From VAZQ01 sp963817135 (GTDB lineage: Bacteria; Pseudomonadota; Alphaproteobacteria; Rhizobiales; Xanthobacteraceae), in assembly GCA_963817135.1 (NCBI GenBank), contig CAWFNG010000001.1:434001-498000 (forward strand): a stretch of 64,000 bases of DNA. The letters are read 5' to 3'. Shown piece by piece: positions 26,771 to 36,526 of the stretch (positions are counted from its first letter, which is position 1; each line of letters begins with the position of its first letter). The translations under genes and the position numbers were made by a program. The notes below the pieces were generated by a model. It was not told the DNA's origin, ran no database searches, and saw only the letters and a list, made by a program, of their open reading frames with translations.

Positions 26771-27073
26771 ATGCGGCAGCTTCGCAACGCGCACCCGGGA
26801 GAGATTTTAAAGAAGGAGTTCCTGGATGAGATCGGCATGAGCCAGAACCAACTTGCTCATGCGATTGGCGTGCCCGGGAATCGCATCCATGCCATCGTCA
26901 ATGGAACCCGCGACATCAGCGGCGATACCGATCTGCGCCTGTGCAAGTTCTTCGGGCTTTCCGAAGGCTACTTTCTGCGGCTGCAGAACGCCTACGACAC
27001 GATGGAAGCCAAGCGGCGGATCGCCGGCAAGCTCGCAAAGATCAAACCTTACAAGTCGAATCGGGCGGCGTAG
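26771..27073 (+). CDS. higA: HigA-type antitoxin (XRE family)
   Basis: A 100-residue antitoxin with a helix-turn-helix at about residues 23-45 (MSQNQLAHAIGVPGNRIHAI) in the standard HigA context HPGEILKKEFLDEIGMS. DTDLRLCKFFGLSEGYFLRL follows, the second conserved block. It neutralises HigB and represses the operon. The ATG at 26771 was chosen because it opens the family's N-terminus 28 bases after the toxin stop; a longer in-frame reading back to 26669 overlaps the toxin. The C-terminal RRIAGKLAKIKPYKSNRAA is a basic tail. The following bicupin gene is convergent. Confidence 0.9.
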   Translation: MRQLRNAHPGEILKKEFLDEIGMSQNQLAHAIGVPGNRIHAIVNGTRDISGDTDLRLCKFFGLSEGYFLRLQNAYDTMEAKRRIAGKLAKIKPYKSNRAA

Positions 27074-27091
27074 ACCAAAGCAAGGAGTGGT

Positions 27092-28217
27092 TTACGCCGA
27101 TTTGGCGAGCGGAGGAAGCTCGGCGCCTTCCTGCGCGTAAGCCTGATCCATGCGCGAGGTCAATCCGCGTCTGGCAAGCTCTTCTGCGAACGTTGCGCGG
27201 ATCTCCGGAGACTTCGTCGGCATAGTCGATCTGATCGCCGCCAAGCCGGCGGCTGATCCAGGCTTTCGGCACGCCTTGCCCGTTGCGGATGGCAACGCCT
27301 TCATGCTTGAACGCGAGATAGCGTGCCGGCGCAGTGCCGGTATTGAAGTGCTGGTGAAACCACATATTGGGCGGAACGACGAGCGTGCCGACCTCCCAGT
27401 CATAGCGGCGCGGCTCATCGTCTTCCGGCCACATCAGCGAATAGCCTTCGCCGGAAAGAATGATCACGTGCGCGCCGGGGCCATGCGCGTGACCTTTCTT
27501 GTAGGTCCCGATCGGGAATTGCGAGATGTGGCTGTTCATCGAGCCGCGCGCCATGTTGAAACGGATATGGCCGCCGCCGGCGCCGCGTTCCCTGGCGCTG
27601 ATCAGCGGCAGGTTGACCGCGTCCGCGACAAAATTGGTGACCAGGAGCAGGCCCTTCTGCTCGCCTTTGGCACTGAAATAATCGGGCTCGCCGTCAAACC
27701 GGTTCTTGAAATCGTGCCGGGTGTTGAACACAAAGTCGATGTCTTCATAAAGGTTGATCACCGGCGGCGCATTGGTCACCGCCACAAAGCGGACCGGCGC
27801 CTGGCCGGAACCGTTGAAATGCTGGTGCCAGCAATTGAGCGGAATGGCGAACATCGCGCCTGCTTTCCACTCGAAGGTGATGCGGCGCCCGGCATCGTTC
27901 CACACCGTGGTGGAGCCGCGTCCGTCGAGTACGAGGATCATTTCCTCGAACAGCTGGCGCTGCGGCGCAAGCTTCTTGCCCGGAGGGATCTCGCACACAT
28001 AGCAGTCGTTCGATGTGCGCGACGCCTCGTGGTTGATGTAGACGCCGGCGCCGCCGCGCCGCGGCCATGGCTTTAGCTCGACCGTGCGCAGGTTGCGCAC
28101 GTAATGCGCGCCGATGATGTCGAGGCCTTCGCCGCGCACCCAGCGCAGATAAGGCGTGTCCTTCTCGGTGGCGAATTTTTTTGCCAGATCTTCTGAAACC
28201 GTGGCGTCCTTGGCCAT
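27092..28217 (-). CDS. Bicupin protein (two cupin_2 domains)
   Basis: About 375 residues with two beta-barrel cupin domains. Domain 1 holds CYVCEIPPGKKLAPQRQLFEE and PLNCWHQHFNG; domain 2 holds SQFPIGTYKKGHAHGPGAHV and PNMWFHQHFNTG. The histidine pairs in the second domain (GHAHGPGAHV, then WFHQHF) look metal-binding. Domain 1 lacks the first His pair (PQRQLFEE). The bicupin form is shared with gentisate-dioxygenase-like and oxalate-decarboxylase-like proteins, but the sequence does not fix a reaction. The raw reading drifts out of frame near 27216 and would stop at 27042; the neighbouring frame gives SPEIRATFAEELARRGLTSR and stops at 27092, clearly the natural C-terminus. It is probably the last gene of the ABC importer operon. 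Confidence 0.82.
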
Positions 28218-28239
28218 GCTTGCTCCTCGTGAATGAGTG

Positions 28240-29340
28240 TTAGCGCGCCGGAATCGCGACGCATTTCGCCGCCTTCATCCGTACATAGATCGGGTGGCCC
28301 GTTGCCGTGCGCAATGAGGGATGCGCTTTCGCCAGCAGCACGACATCGCCGACCTTGACGTAAAAATCGAGGTAATCGCCGAGAAAATCCCGGCCGCTGA
28401 CCGTCGCCCTGCAGACGTTGTCATCGCCCGCCGATGCCGGCTCGGCCTCGGAGAGCTCCACGTCCTCCGGACGAACCGAGACCATGACGCTCGCATTCCT
28501 GCGCACGCCTTCGCTCGCGTGCGCCCTGATCTCGCCGAGGGCCGAGCTGACGACACAACGGCCGTCGAGGAGGGCGGTAACGGTGCCGGGAATGAAATTG
28601 GTGCTGCCGACAAAATCGGCCACGAACCTGTCCTGCGGCTGCTCATAGATCTGCCGCGGGGTGCCGATCTGCACCACGCGGCCTTCGTTCATGACCGCAA
28701 TCTCGTGCGACAGCGCGAGCGCCTCGCTCTGGTCGTGGGTAACATAGACCGTGGTGAGCTTAAGCTCGCGCTGCAATCGCTTGAGCTCGGAACGCATGCG
28801 GTCGCGCAGTTTGGCATCGAGGTTGGACAACGGTTCGTCCAGCAGCATGAGCTGCGGCTCCATGACGAGGGCGCGGGCAAGCGCAAGCCGTTGCTGCTGG
28901 CCGCCGGAAAGCTTGGTGGCATCGCGATCCGCCAATTCGGCAAGCGCCACCGCGCTTAGCACCCGCATCACCTTTTCGCGGATCTGCGCTTTTGCGAGCC
29001 CGCGCACTTCCAAAGGGAAGGCTACGTTCGCAAACACGTTCATGTGCGGCCAGATGGCGTAGGACTGGAACACCATGCCGAAATTGCGCTTGTTCGGCGG
29101 AACGAACGTGCCGCTTGCGGAGGAATAGACGACGCGCCCGGCAATGGCGATTTCTCCGGCCATCGGCTTTTCCAGCCCGGCAATGGATCGCAAGGTCGTG
29201 GTCTTGCCGCAGCCGGAAGGACCAAGCAGCGTGAACAGTTTGCCCTCCGGCACTTCGAAGGAGACGTTCTGCACGGCTTTGACTGCTCCGGCGCCGTCTT
29301 CGCCGGCATATTCGGTGAACAGCGATTTGACGCTCAGCAC
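28240..29340 (-). CDS. ABC transporter ATP-binding protein (Fbp/Pot type)
   Basis: 366 residues. The nucleotide-binding domain (1-240) has Walker A GPSGCGKTT at 40-48, Q-loop Gln92, signature LSGGQQQ at 144-150, Walker B LMLLDEP at 164-170 and H-loop His202. A C-terminal TOBE-like domain (about 255-366) contains VSVRPEDVEL, typical of the CUT1/Fbp/Pot importer ATPases. It energises uptake through the fused permease at 29371. No periplasmic binding protein of this class is adjacent, so the substrate (iron, thiosulfate, polyamine or phosphonate are usual) stays open. It lies 22 bases ahead of the bicupin. Confidence 0.92.
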   Translation of the reverse strand: MLSVKSLFTEYAGEDGAGAVKAVQNVSFEVPEGKLFTLLGPSGCGKTTTLRSIAGLEKPMAGEIAIAGRVVYSSASGTFVPPNKRNFGMVFQSYAIWPHMNVFANVAFPLEVRGLAKAQIREKVMRVLSAVALAELADRDATKLSGGQQQRLALARALVMEPQLMLLDEPLSNLDAKLRDRMRSELKRLQRELKLTTVYVTHDQSEALALSHEIAVMNEGRVVQIGTPRQIYEQPQDRFVADFVGSTNFIPGTVTALLDGRCVVSSALGEIRAHASEGVRRNASVMVSVRPEDVELSEAEPASAGDDNVCRATVSGRDFLGDYLDFYVKVGDVVLLAKAHPSLRTATGHPIYVRMKAAKCVAIPAR

Positions 29341-29370
29341 GGCAGTCAGCCCGCGGGCGTGAAGGTCATG

Positions 29371-31122
29371 TCATGCCTCGGCGATGCCAACGCGCCGGCC
29401 GAGCGCCTGCGCCAGCATCACCAGGCAGAACAACGCGATTATCAGCATGACACCGAGGGCGGAAAGCTCGACATACTGCCCATTCTGCCACAGCTCCCAT
29501 ATCATGATCGATACCACCTCGTTGCCCGGCGAATAGAGCAGGATCGAGCTCGCCAGCTCGCGAATGGAAACGATCATCACATAGATGAAGCCCGCCAGCA
29601 GTCCGGGCTTAAGGAGCGGCAGGACAACGCGGCGAAAGGTCATCAGCCAGCTCGCCCCGCTCATGGCAGCCGACTCCTCGAGCTCCTTGTGAATCTGCAG
29701 CATGGAAGCAGAATTGAAACGCATGCCATAGGGAAGAAATCGCGTGAGATAGGCGACGAACATGATCCACAGCGTGCCGTAGATGCCGATATCGATGGTG
29801 AGGTAGCACACCATGATGGCGAGCCCGAGCACCAGGCCGGGAAACACCAGCGGCAGTGACGCGAGATTGTCGAGCAGCCAGCGCCCCGGCAGCCTGGTGC
29901 GCAAGACGAGCCACGCGACGACCGCGGAAAGGAACATGATGGTGCCGGCGCTGCCCACGGCCAGGACGAGGCTGTTCCATACGGTGCGGCCGAACTGCGG
30001 CTCGGCGAGCACCGTGCGGTAGGAATCGAGGCTCATTGTCTTGAACGCCGCCAGCGAAGGGGTGCTGTAGAACTTCTGCAGCGAAGACCACAGCAGCACC
30101 AGGAACGGCAAGAGCACGACAATGATGAAATAGGTGATGAAAAGCGTCGCCGTGAAGTAGCGCCAACGGCCGAGATCGATGGTACGCGGGCGGAACCCCT
30201 TTCCGGTCACGGTGGAATAGCGCGAGCCCCCGCTCGATAGGCGCGACTGCGCATAGATGCCAAGCGAGGTCAGGATCAGGAGCGTCACGGCATAAGCGGC
30301 GGCAAGCCCCATCTCGCTCGGATAATTGTGGATCGCCTGATAGATCGCCGAAGTATAGACGTGAATACCGACGGGGAGCCCGAGCAGCGCGGGCACTTCG
30401 AAGGATTCGATTGCGCGCACAAACAGAATGAGAAGCGCGCCGAGTGCCGCCGGCCAGGCCAGCCGCAGCGTGATCCGCCACACGGTCTGCAGGAGCGAGG
30501 CGCCGCTCATGGCCGCCTGCTCTTCCAGCGATGGGTCCATGGAACGGAATGCGGCGCTCATCAGCAGGAATGCCATGGGCGAATAATGCAGTCCATCGAC
30601 CCAGATCATTCCCGGCATGGTGTAGATGTTCACGAAGACGGCATCGCTGGCGAGGAGCTTCTGCAAGGCTACATTGACGATGCCGATGCGCGGGCTCGCC
30701 AGCATGATCCACGACACGGTGAACAGGACTCCCGGGATCACCAGGGGAATGATTGCCAGCGCGAAGAACAAGGTCTTGAACGGCGTGTTGGTGCGCTCGT
30801 TCATCCAGGCAAGGCCGGTACCGATGACGAGCGCAAGGAGCGCGGCGCCGGCCGCGAACTCCACCGAATTGAGGAACAGCCGCGCGGTGTCGCCGCTCAA
30901 ATAGGCGGTGCGGAAATTGTCGAGCGTGATGCGCGCCGGCAGCGCGGCGCTTTCCGAGGAAAGCACGCTCTGCCACAGGAGAAAAACGAGCGGCACGAGC
31001 GCAAGCCAAAGCACCGCCGCGATGGCGATTGCAACGGTGATGCGGCCCAGATCGAGCCGCGGCGCAAGCGCAGGCAGCCGCGCAATGCGCTGCGTTGCCT
31101 CGCTCACAGAGGCAGGCTCCAT
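29371..31122 (-). CDS. ABC transporter permease, two fused membrane halves (FbpB-like)
   Basis: 583 residues with about twelve hydrophobic helices and two BPD_transp_1 domains. The EAA-type loops are EEQAAMSGASLLQTVWRITL in the first half and ELEESAAMSGASWLMTFRRV in the second; each docks one ATPase. A single-chain double permease is typical of the FbpB/ThiP ferric-iron and thiamine group. The ATG at 31122 is preferred over the longer open reading because everything upstream is a palindromic repeat. The ATG directly follows AGGGGAGGT, which belongs to that repeat and appears to serve as the ribosome binding site. It ends 30 bases before the ATPase gene. Confidence 0.9.
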   Translation of the reverse strand: MEPASVSEATQRIARLPALAPRLDLGRITVAIAIAAVLWLALVPLVFLLWQSVLSSESAALPARITLDNFRTAYLSGDTARLFLNSVEFAAGAALLALVIGTGLAWMNERTNTPFKTLFFALAIIPLVIPGVLFTVSWIMLASPRIGIVNVALQKLLASDAVFVNIYTMPGMIWVDGLHYSPMAFLLMSAAFRSMDPSLEEQAAMSGASLLQTVWRITLRLAWPAALGALLILFVRAIESFEVPALLGLPVGIHVYTSAIYQAIHNYPSEMGLAAAYAVTLLILTSLGIYAQSRLSSGGSRYSTVTGKGFRPRTIDLGRWRYFTATLFITYFIIVVLLPFLVLLWSSLQKFYSTPSLAAFKTMSLDSYRTVLAEPQFGRTVWNSLVLAVGSAGTIMFLSAVVAWLVLRTRLPGRWLLDNLASLPLVFPGLVLGLAIMVCYLTIDIGIYGTLWIMFVAYLTRFLPYGMRFNSASMLQIHKELEESAAMSGASWLMTFRRVVLPLLKPGLLAGFIYVMIVSIRELASSILLYSPGNEVVSIMIWELWQNGQYVELSALGVMLIIALFCLVMLAQALGRRVGIAEA

Positions 31123-31312
31123 ACCTCCCCTGAAAGGGGAGGTCGGCGCGAAGCGCCGGGTGGGGCGATAATGCGATGAAGGATCGTAATCCCCCACCCG
31201 ACTGCCTTTGCTTCGCTTGGCACATAGCCGACGCTTCGCGCCGGCGTTCTTAGCTGCCAAAAACGGCGGCCGAAGACCGCCTGTGCTCCCCCTTCGGGGG
31301 AGATATGCCGAC
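31123..31312 (+). repeat. GGGGAGG palindromic intergenic repeat, copy 1
   Basis: It begins with ACCTCCCCTGAAAGGGGAGGT (a perfect hairpin with short loop) followed by CGGC-GCGAAGCG-CCGGGTGGGG, and closes about 160 bases later with CTCCCCCTTCGGGGGAG. The same building blocks recur at 59624-59765, again at an ABC-transporter gene. The element fills most of the gap between the permease and the EutA-like gene. It is not coding, although open readings pass through it. Confidence 0.7.
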
Positions 31313-31413
31313 CGTGCCGCGGGCTCGTGCCGCACGGGATTGTTGTGCCCTTGTGAGGAAGAGAGCACGCCGAGTTGGTCACTCGCGCCGATTCCACAGC
31401 ACCAGAACTGGTC

Positions 31414-33112
31414 CTAATCATGCCTGTGCTGGTGATGATTACTGTGATGCCCATGATCGTGCGGGTGCTCATGATCATGCGCGTGATCGTGATGATGAAT
31501 TCGCTGATGCGGGCGGCCGCTGCGCGGATCCTCGCTGAACAGCAGCGATTTGATGGTGACCGGCACAGTATAGGACGGCATGCGGATGCGTCCGAGATCG
31601 ATGTAATCGAAATCCCGCAGCACGATGCCGTCGATCGCCAGGATTTCGCTCTCTACCAGGAACTCCTCGCGTAGAATAGCCCCGAGCGTCTGCGCGATGT
31701 CGCCGTCAAGCATGATGAAGAGCGGTTTTCTTCGCTCGATGGTGGTGGCGAGCCCGTGCCGGATCCCTTCGGCAAAGGCTGCGATCCGTTCATAGGAAGG
31801 GAGCCCCTGCCAGCGCAGCGCCAGCGCCACCTCACCCTCCCCTTCGATGAGATCGAAGGCAGTGAAATGCGCGCGGATCGCCTTACCAAATTCCACAGGG
31901 TCGATCGCGTCGCCGCAGACATATGTCGGCTGCAGAACCTGCAGATTGCGCCGCGGCAGGAGCGCGCCTGGGTCGGTAATGCAGCTGGTGTTGCCGCTGA
32001 GCTGCACGCTGTATTCGGACGCGCCGAGCGCGGTCGCGCGGATGCACTCGCCGGCAGGAAGGAGCGGCCACGGCAGCGCGCCGGATTCGATGCGCCGCCG
32101 CAGTGCGTGACCGAGGCGAAGGCCCAGGTCGCCGAAATCGCGCTGCTCGCGGCCGTAGACATATTCGCCTACGCCACCCGAGAACATCATACCGTCGATT
32201 CGCCCCAGCTCGCCGATGGGATCCGTGAGATAGAGATGCTCGACGACGCGCGGCAGCGGCCGACGCATCAGCGCTGCGATCAGCAAATCGGCCATGCTCT
32301 CTGCGACCTTGTCGATCTGCGCAGGCAAAAGCAGGTCGCCGCGATTTACGGGAAAGCCCGCCTGCCGGGCATGAAACCTTCCGGCGGGATCAAGCCGCGC
32401 GATGCGGCCGGTCGCATCCATGACGTGCAGCCGTCCACCGATATGCAGCGCTGCGGTCGCAATCACCGAGCCCTTCTCGACAATGGCGAGCTTGGTGGTG
32501 CCGCCGCCGATGTCGATGTTGAGAACGCGTTTGGCCTCTTCATACGACACCTTGGAAGCGCCGGAGCCATAGGCTGCAAGCATCGCCTCCATATGATGGC
32601 CGGCGGTGGCGGTGACGAAATCGCCGCGCTGTTCGGCAAGCAGGCCAGCAATAGCCTCGGCATTCTCCCGCCGCAGCGCTTCGCCGGTCAGAATAACGGC
32701 GCCGGTGTCGATTTCATCCGGGCTGATGCCGGCATCCGCGTAAGCGCGATCGATGATGCCGCCGAGCGCCGCTTCGTCGATGCGCTGCTCGCTGGCATAG
32801 GGCGTGAGCGCAACCGGCGACGCAAACAAGGTCTCGCGCGAGACGACATAATAGCGGCTGGTGAGATCCTCTCCATAGCGCCGCAGATTGAGGCGCGAGA
32901 AAATCACCTGGGTTCCCGATGAGCCGATATCGATGCCGACCGTGAGCAGCGTGACGTGATCGGCAATCCAGATCGGGTTTTCTTCGAGCGGCCGATCGTC
33001 GAGTTCGAAATGATTCGTGGTCGTGGTCGGCATCGCCGTCGTGCTCGTGCACAAAATTCTCGCCCAGCCGATGGTCGGCAAGGGTGTGGCTCGGCTTTTT
33101 TTCCTCGGCCAT
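31414..33112 (-). CDS. EutA-like ASKHA reactivating factor with His-rich ends
   Basis: About 560 residues. The ASKHA-fold opening TVGIDIGSSGTQVIFSRL, the second phosphate loop NIDIGGGTTKLAIV and the MMFSGGVGEYVYG motif identify an EutA-type ethanolamine ammonia-lyase reactivase, which uses ATP to exchange damaged cobalamin. No EutB/EutC genes are near. The C-terminus is a histidine/aspartate run (about 25 residues, 31414-31490) suited to metal binding. The natural N-terminus seems to start at 33112 (MAEEKKPSHTLADHRLGENF) and also has an HEHDGDADHDH run; a frame break near 33012 separates it from NHFELDDRPLEENPIW. Without repair, the in-frame ATG at 33033 gives only a short odd N-terminus. It diverges from the ThDP enzyme gene. 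Confidence 0.85.
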
Positions 33113-33286
33113 GGCGGCTCTAAAGTGCGCAGCGCAATGCACGCGCAGCGCGCTCGTTATGGCACGGGCGGTTTGGCAGGGTCAAAACGAAGCTGCGGCA
33201 GATCAAGTGCTGGCAAATCCGCCTTGATTGACAGCGCTGCCGTGGACCGCCACTTTGCCCGCCTTGCGAGGAACTGGAGTAGCGAC

Positions 33287-35011
33287 GTGACCGACAGCAG
33301 GAGCAAGCATCCCGACGCGCAGAACGGCATGGCGGCGGAGGCCTATATAGCGCGGCTCGGCGAACGCGGCATTGAATATGTATTCGCCAATGCCGGGACC
33401 GATTTTGCCCCCATTGTCGAGGCGCTGTCGCGCAATCCGGGAAATGGCGCGCCGCGGTTTATCACCGTGCCGCACGAGAATGTCGCCATGGCCATGGCGC
33501 ACGGCTATTACCGCATCGCTGGCAAGCCGGCGGCCGTCATGGTCCACGTTACCGTCGGCACCGCCAATGCCATGAACGGCATCATCAATGCGGCGCGCGA
33601 CAACGTTCCAGTTCTGCTTGCCGCCGGCCGCACGCCGCTCACCGAGACCGGCAGCATTGCCTCGCGCAATCGCCCGATTCACTGGGGGCAGGAATCGTTC
33701 GACCAGGGCGGCATGCTGCGCGAATACGTGAAATGGGATTACGAGCTGCGCGATGGACAGCCGGTCGAAGCGGTGGTCGATCGCGCCCTCGACATCGCCA
33801 TGAGCGCACCGCGCGGACCGGTCTATCTCACATTGCCGCGCGAAGTGCTGGCGAGTGTCGCGGTCAAAGCGCGGCGCAACACGGTGCGTCCTCTCGGCGC
33901 CATTGCGCCCGAGCCGGCGCGCGCCGCCATCGAGCAGGCGGCTGCCCTGATCAGCAAGGCCGAGTTCCCGTTGATTGTGACTTCCACTATCGGTCGGGTG
34001 CCGCAAGCCGTCGATGCCCTGGCGATGCTCGCCGATGCGTTTGCCATTCCGGTGGTTCAATCCGAGCCCAATGACCTCAACCTGCCGAGCAACCACCCCA
34101 TGCATCTCGGCTTCGATGTCGGCTTGCTGCTGCCCAAGGCCGACGTGGTCATCGTCATCGACAGCGTGGTGCCGTGGATGCCGCGCAATCATCAGCCGCG
34201 CAAAGGGGCCAAGGTCATCCACATCTCGGCCGATCCGCTTGCTGCGCGCTATCCGTTCCGCGCGTACGAAGCCGATCTGCTGGTCACCGGCTCCTCACTC
34301 GCCGCCGTCACCATGCTGCGCGAAAGCCTCGTTGAAACTACGAAACGGGAGAAGCCCGCTATTGAAAGCCGGCGCAAGGCACTCGCCGCCGTGCGCGAGG
34401 AAATCGTTGCGAAACGGGAGAAGTTCATTGCGACCGTCAAGGATCAGACGCCCATTCATCCGGCGTGGCTTGCGCAAGGCATCAATCAGGTAAAGTCGGA
34501 AGATGCCATAGTCATCAGCGAGCTGGGCGCCCCGCTGCCGTTTCTGCACCTGACCAAGCCGTCGACCTACATGGGCGGGCTTCTTTCCGGCGGCCTCGGC
34601 TTTGGCATGGGCGCGGGGCTCGGCGCCAAGCTTGCGGCGCCCGATCGCGAGGTGATCGTGACGGTGGGCGACGGCTCCTACATGTTCGGCAATCCCGTTC
34701 CCTACCACTATGTCGCGCGCGCGGAGAATTTGCCGACGCTCACCGTGATTGCCAACAACCAGGCCTGGCTTGCCGTGCGCCAATCCACCCTCGACGTTTT
34801 CCCCGACGGCCATGCGGCCAAGGCGAATGTCATGGCGCTCACGGAGCTAAAGCCCGCTCCCGACTACGAGAAGGTGATCGAGAGCTGCGGCGGCCGCGGC
34901 GAGAAGGTCGAGGGCCCCGCTGAGCTCATCCCGGCGCTGCGGCGCGGCCTTGAGGCGGTGCGCGCAGGCACGCCCGTCACCCTTAACGTGCTGACCCAGG
35001 CACGGCGATAG
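33287..35011 (+). CDS. Thiamine-diphosphate-dependent enzyme (acetolactate synthase/benzoylformate decarboxylase-like)
   Basis: 574 residues with the three ThDP-enzyme domains. The PYR domain has catalytic Glu64 in PHENVAMAMAHGY. A central Rossmann-like domain (about 190-340) has no obvious FAD signature. The PP domain has VGDGSYMFGN at 460-469 and the closing Asn pair at 490-491, exactly 26 residues after GDG. Likely reactions are decarboxylation or carboligation of a 2-oxo acid. The GTG at 33287 follows a GGAG by seven bases and starts a normal N-terminus; a longer open reading upstream crosses the divergent promoter region. The UbiD gene begins ten bases after the stop, so both are in one operon. 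Confidence 0.9.
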   Translation: MTDSRSKHPDAQNGMAAEAYIARLGERGIEYVFANAGTDFAPIVEALSRNPGNGAPRFITVPHENVAMAMAHGYYRIAGKPAAVMVHVTVGTANAMNGIINAARDNVPVLLAAGRTPLTETGSIASRNRPIHWGQESFDQGGMLREYVKWDYELRDGQPVEAVVDRALDIAMSAPRGPVYLTLPREVLASVAVKARRNTVRPLGAIAPEPARAAIEQAAALISKAEFPLIVTSTIGRVPQAVDALAMLADAFAIPVVQSEPNDLNLPSNHPMHLGFDVGLLLPKADVVIVIDSVVPWMPRNHQPRKGAKVIHISADPLAARYPFRAYEADLLVTGSSLAAVTMLRESLVETTKREKPAIESRRKALAAVREEIVAKREKFIATVKDQTPIHPAWLAQGINQVKSEDAIVISELGAPLPFLHLTKPSTYMGGLLSGGLGFGMGAGLGAKLAAPDREVIVTVGDGSYMFGNPVPYHYVARAENLPTLTVIANNQAWLAVRQSTLDVFPDGHAAKANVMALTELKPAPDYEKVIESCGGRGEKVEGPAELIPALRRGLEAVRAGTPVTLNVLTQARR

Positions 35012-35021
35012 AGGAAGTGTC

Positions 35022-36509
35022 GTGCTGGAAAGAACACAAGCCTCCGACGCGGGAAAATTCAACGAATACGACCGGCCGCATCAGGACCTGCGCGAGTTCA
35101 TTTCCCGCGCCGAGCGCGCCGGCGAGATCGTTCGCATCAAGGGCGCCGACTGGAAGCTCGAAATGGGCACGCTCGCCGAACTGGTCAATCACGCGCGGCC
35201 GGAGCCACCGGCAATCCTGTTCGAGAATGTGCCGGGCTACCCAGCGGAGATGCGGCTTCTCTCCGGCGCAACCAATTCATCGAAGCGGCTCGCGCTTGCG
35301 CTCGGTTTGCCGGTGCCGAAAAATCCCCTCGACGTGGTGCGCGCCTATCGCGACCGCATGCAGCGCCATCGGCCGATCGCGCCGAAGCTCGTCGCCAGCG
35401 GGCCGGTATTCGAGAACGTCGACCGCGACGAAAAGGTCGACCTCTGGAAGTTTCCCGTGCCGCTCCTGCACGAGCGCGACGGAGGGCGCTACATCGGCAC
35501 CGACGACCTCGTCATCATGCGCGACCCCGAGCAGGACTGGGTGAACTGCGCCACCTATCGCGTCATGGTGCAGGACAAGAATCATGTCTCCATCTGGATT
35601 TCTCCCGGCAAGCACGGCCGCCAGATCCGCGAGAAATATTTCCGCGCCGGCAAGCCCTGTCCTCTGCTGATTTCCTGCGGCCACGACCCACTGTTGTTTC
35701 TCGCCGGCGGCAACGAGCTCAAATTCGGGCTCTCGGAATTCGATTATGCCGGCGGTCATCGCGGCGAGCCCTACGAGGTCGTCAACAGCGAGTTGCACGC
35801 ATTGCCCATGCCGGCGCATGCCGAGATCGTGCTGGAAGGAGAGATGATCGAGAACGCAACTGCCAGGGAAGGACCGTTCGGCGAGTTCACCGGCTATTAT
35901 GCTTCGAGCCCGAGCGAGCAGCCGCTTATTGAAGTCAAGCGCGTCTACTACCGCAACGCTCCCGTTCTCGGGATTGCTTCGCCGATGCGGCCGCCGTCCG
36001 ATTTCTCCTTCTCGAAATGCGTCATGAAGGCCGGCATGATCTGGGACGAGATCGAGCGCGCGGGACTTGCCGGGGTCGCCGGCGTCTGGGTGCACGAGTT
36101 CGGCGGCGCGCGCATGTTCAACGTCATTGCGATCAAGCAGGCTTATCCCGGCCACGCGCGGCAGGCGGGCCTCCTTGCCGCCGGCTGTCAATCCGGCTCC
36201 TATCTGGGCCGCTTCGTCGCGGTGGTGGATGAGGATATCGACCCGACCGATCTGTTCGACGTCATGTGGGCGATCTGCACGCGCTGCGACCCGGCATCCG
36301 ACATCGAGTTTGTTCGCCGCGCCTGGAGCGGTCCGCTCGATCCCATGCTCGACAAGGCAAGCTCGACCAATTCGCGCGCCATCATCGATGCCTGCCGGCC
36401 GTTCGAGCGGCGTGCCGATTTTCCTGTCGTCGCGCGGGCGAGCCCCGAGCTGCGCCGGGAGGTGCGGGCAAAATTCGCCGACATCCTCGGCAAAATCGGT
36501 TGCGCGTAG
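35022..36509 (+). CDS. UbiD family prenylated-FMN-dependent decarboxylase
   Basis: A 495-residue (de)carboxylase. The catalytic Arg-Glu-Glu set of the family can be placed at Arg180 (ATYRVMVQDKN), Glu283 and Glu288 (EGPFGEFTGYY), with the right spacing. PMRPPSDFSFSK and DEDIDPTDLFDVMWAICTR are further UbiD blocks. Members remove CO2 from aromatic or alpha,beta-unsaturated acids and need prFMN from a UbiX-like prenyltransferase, which is not in this window. It starts with GTG at 35022 behind GAGGAAG. It lies between a ThDP enzyme and a class II aldolase in one transcription unit, pointing to a multi-step route for an aromatic or branched acid. Confidence 0.92.
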   Translation: MLERTQASDAGKFNEYDRPHQDLREFISRAERAGEIVRIKGADWKLEMGTLAELVNHARPEPPAILFENVPGYPAEMRLLSGATNSSKRLALALGLPVPKNPLDVVRAYRDRMQRHRPIAPKLVASGPVFENVDRDEKVDLWKFPVPLLHERDGGRYIGTDDLVIMRDPEQDWVNCATYRVMVQDKNHVSIWISPGKHGRQIREKYFRAGKPCPLLISCGHDPLLFLAGGNELKFGLSEFDYAGGHRGEPYEVVNSELHALPMPAHAEIVLEGEMIENATAREGPFGEFTGYYASSPSEQPLIEVKRVYYRNAPVLGIASPMRPPSDFSFSKCVMKAGMIWDEIERAGLAGVAGVWVHEFGGARMFNVIAIKQAYPGHARQAGLLAAGCQSGSYLGRFVAVVDEDIDPTDLFDVMWAICTRCDPASDIEFVRRAWSGPLDPMLDKASSTNSRAIIDACRPFERRADFPVVARASPELRREVRAKFADILGKIGCA

Positions 36510-36526
36510 GGGTAGAGTGAAACATC

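Noticed and set aside
31123..31368. Extended N-terminus (82 residues) of the ABC permease
   Set aside because: The region is a palindromic dispersed repeat also present at 59624, and its translation resembles no permease.
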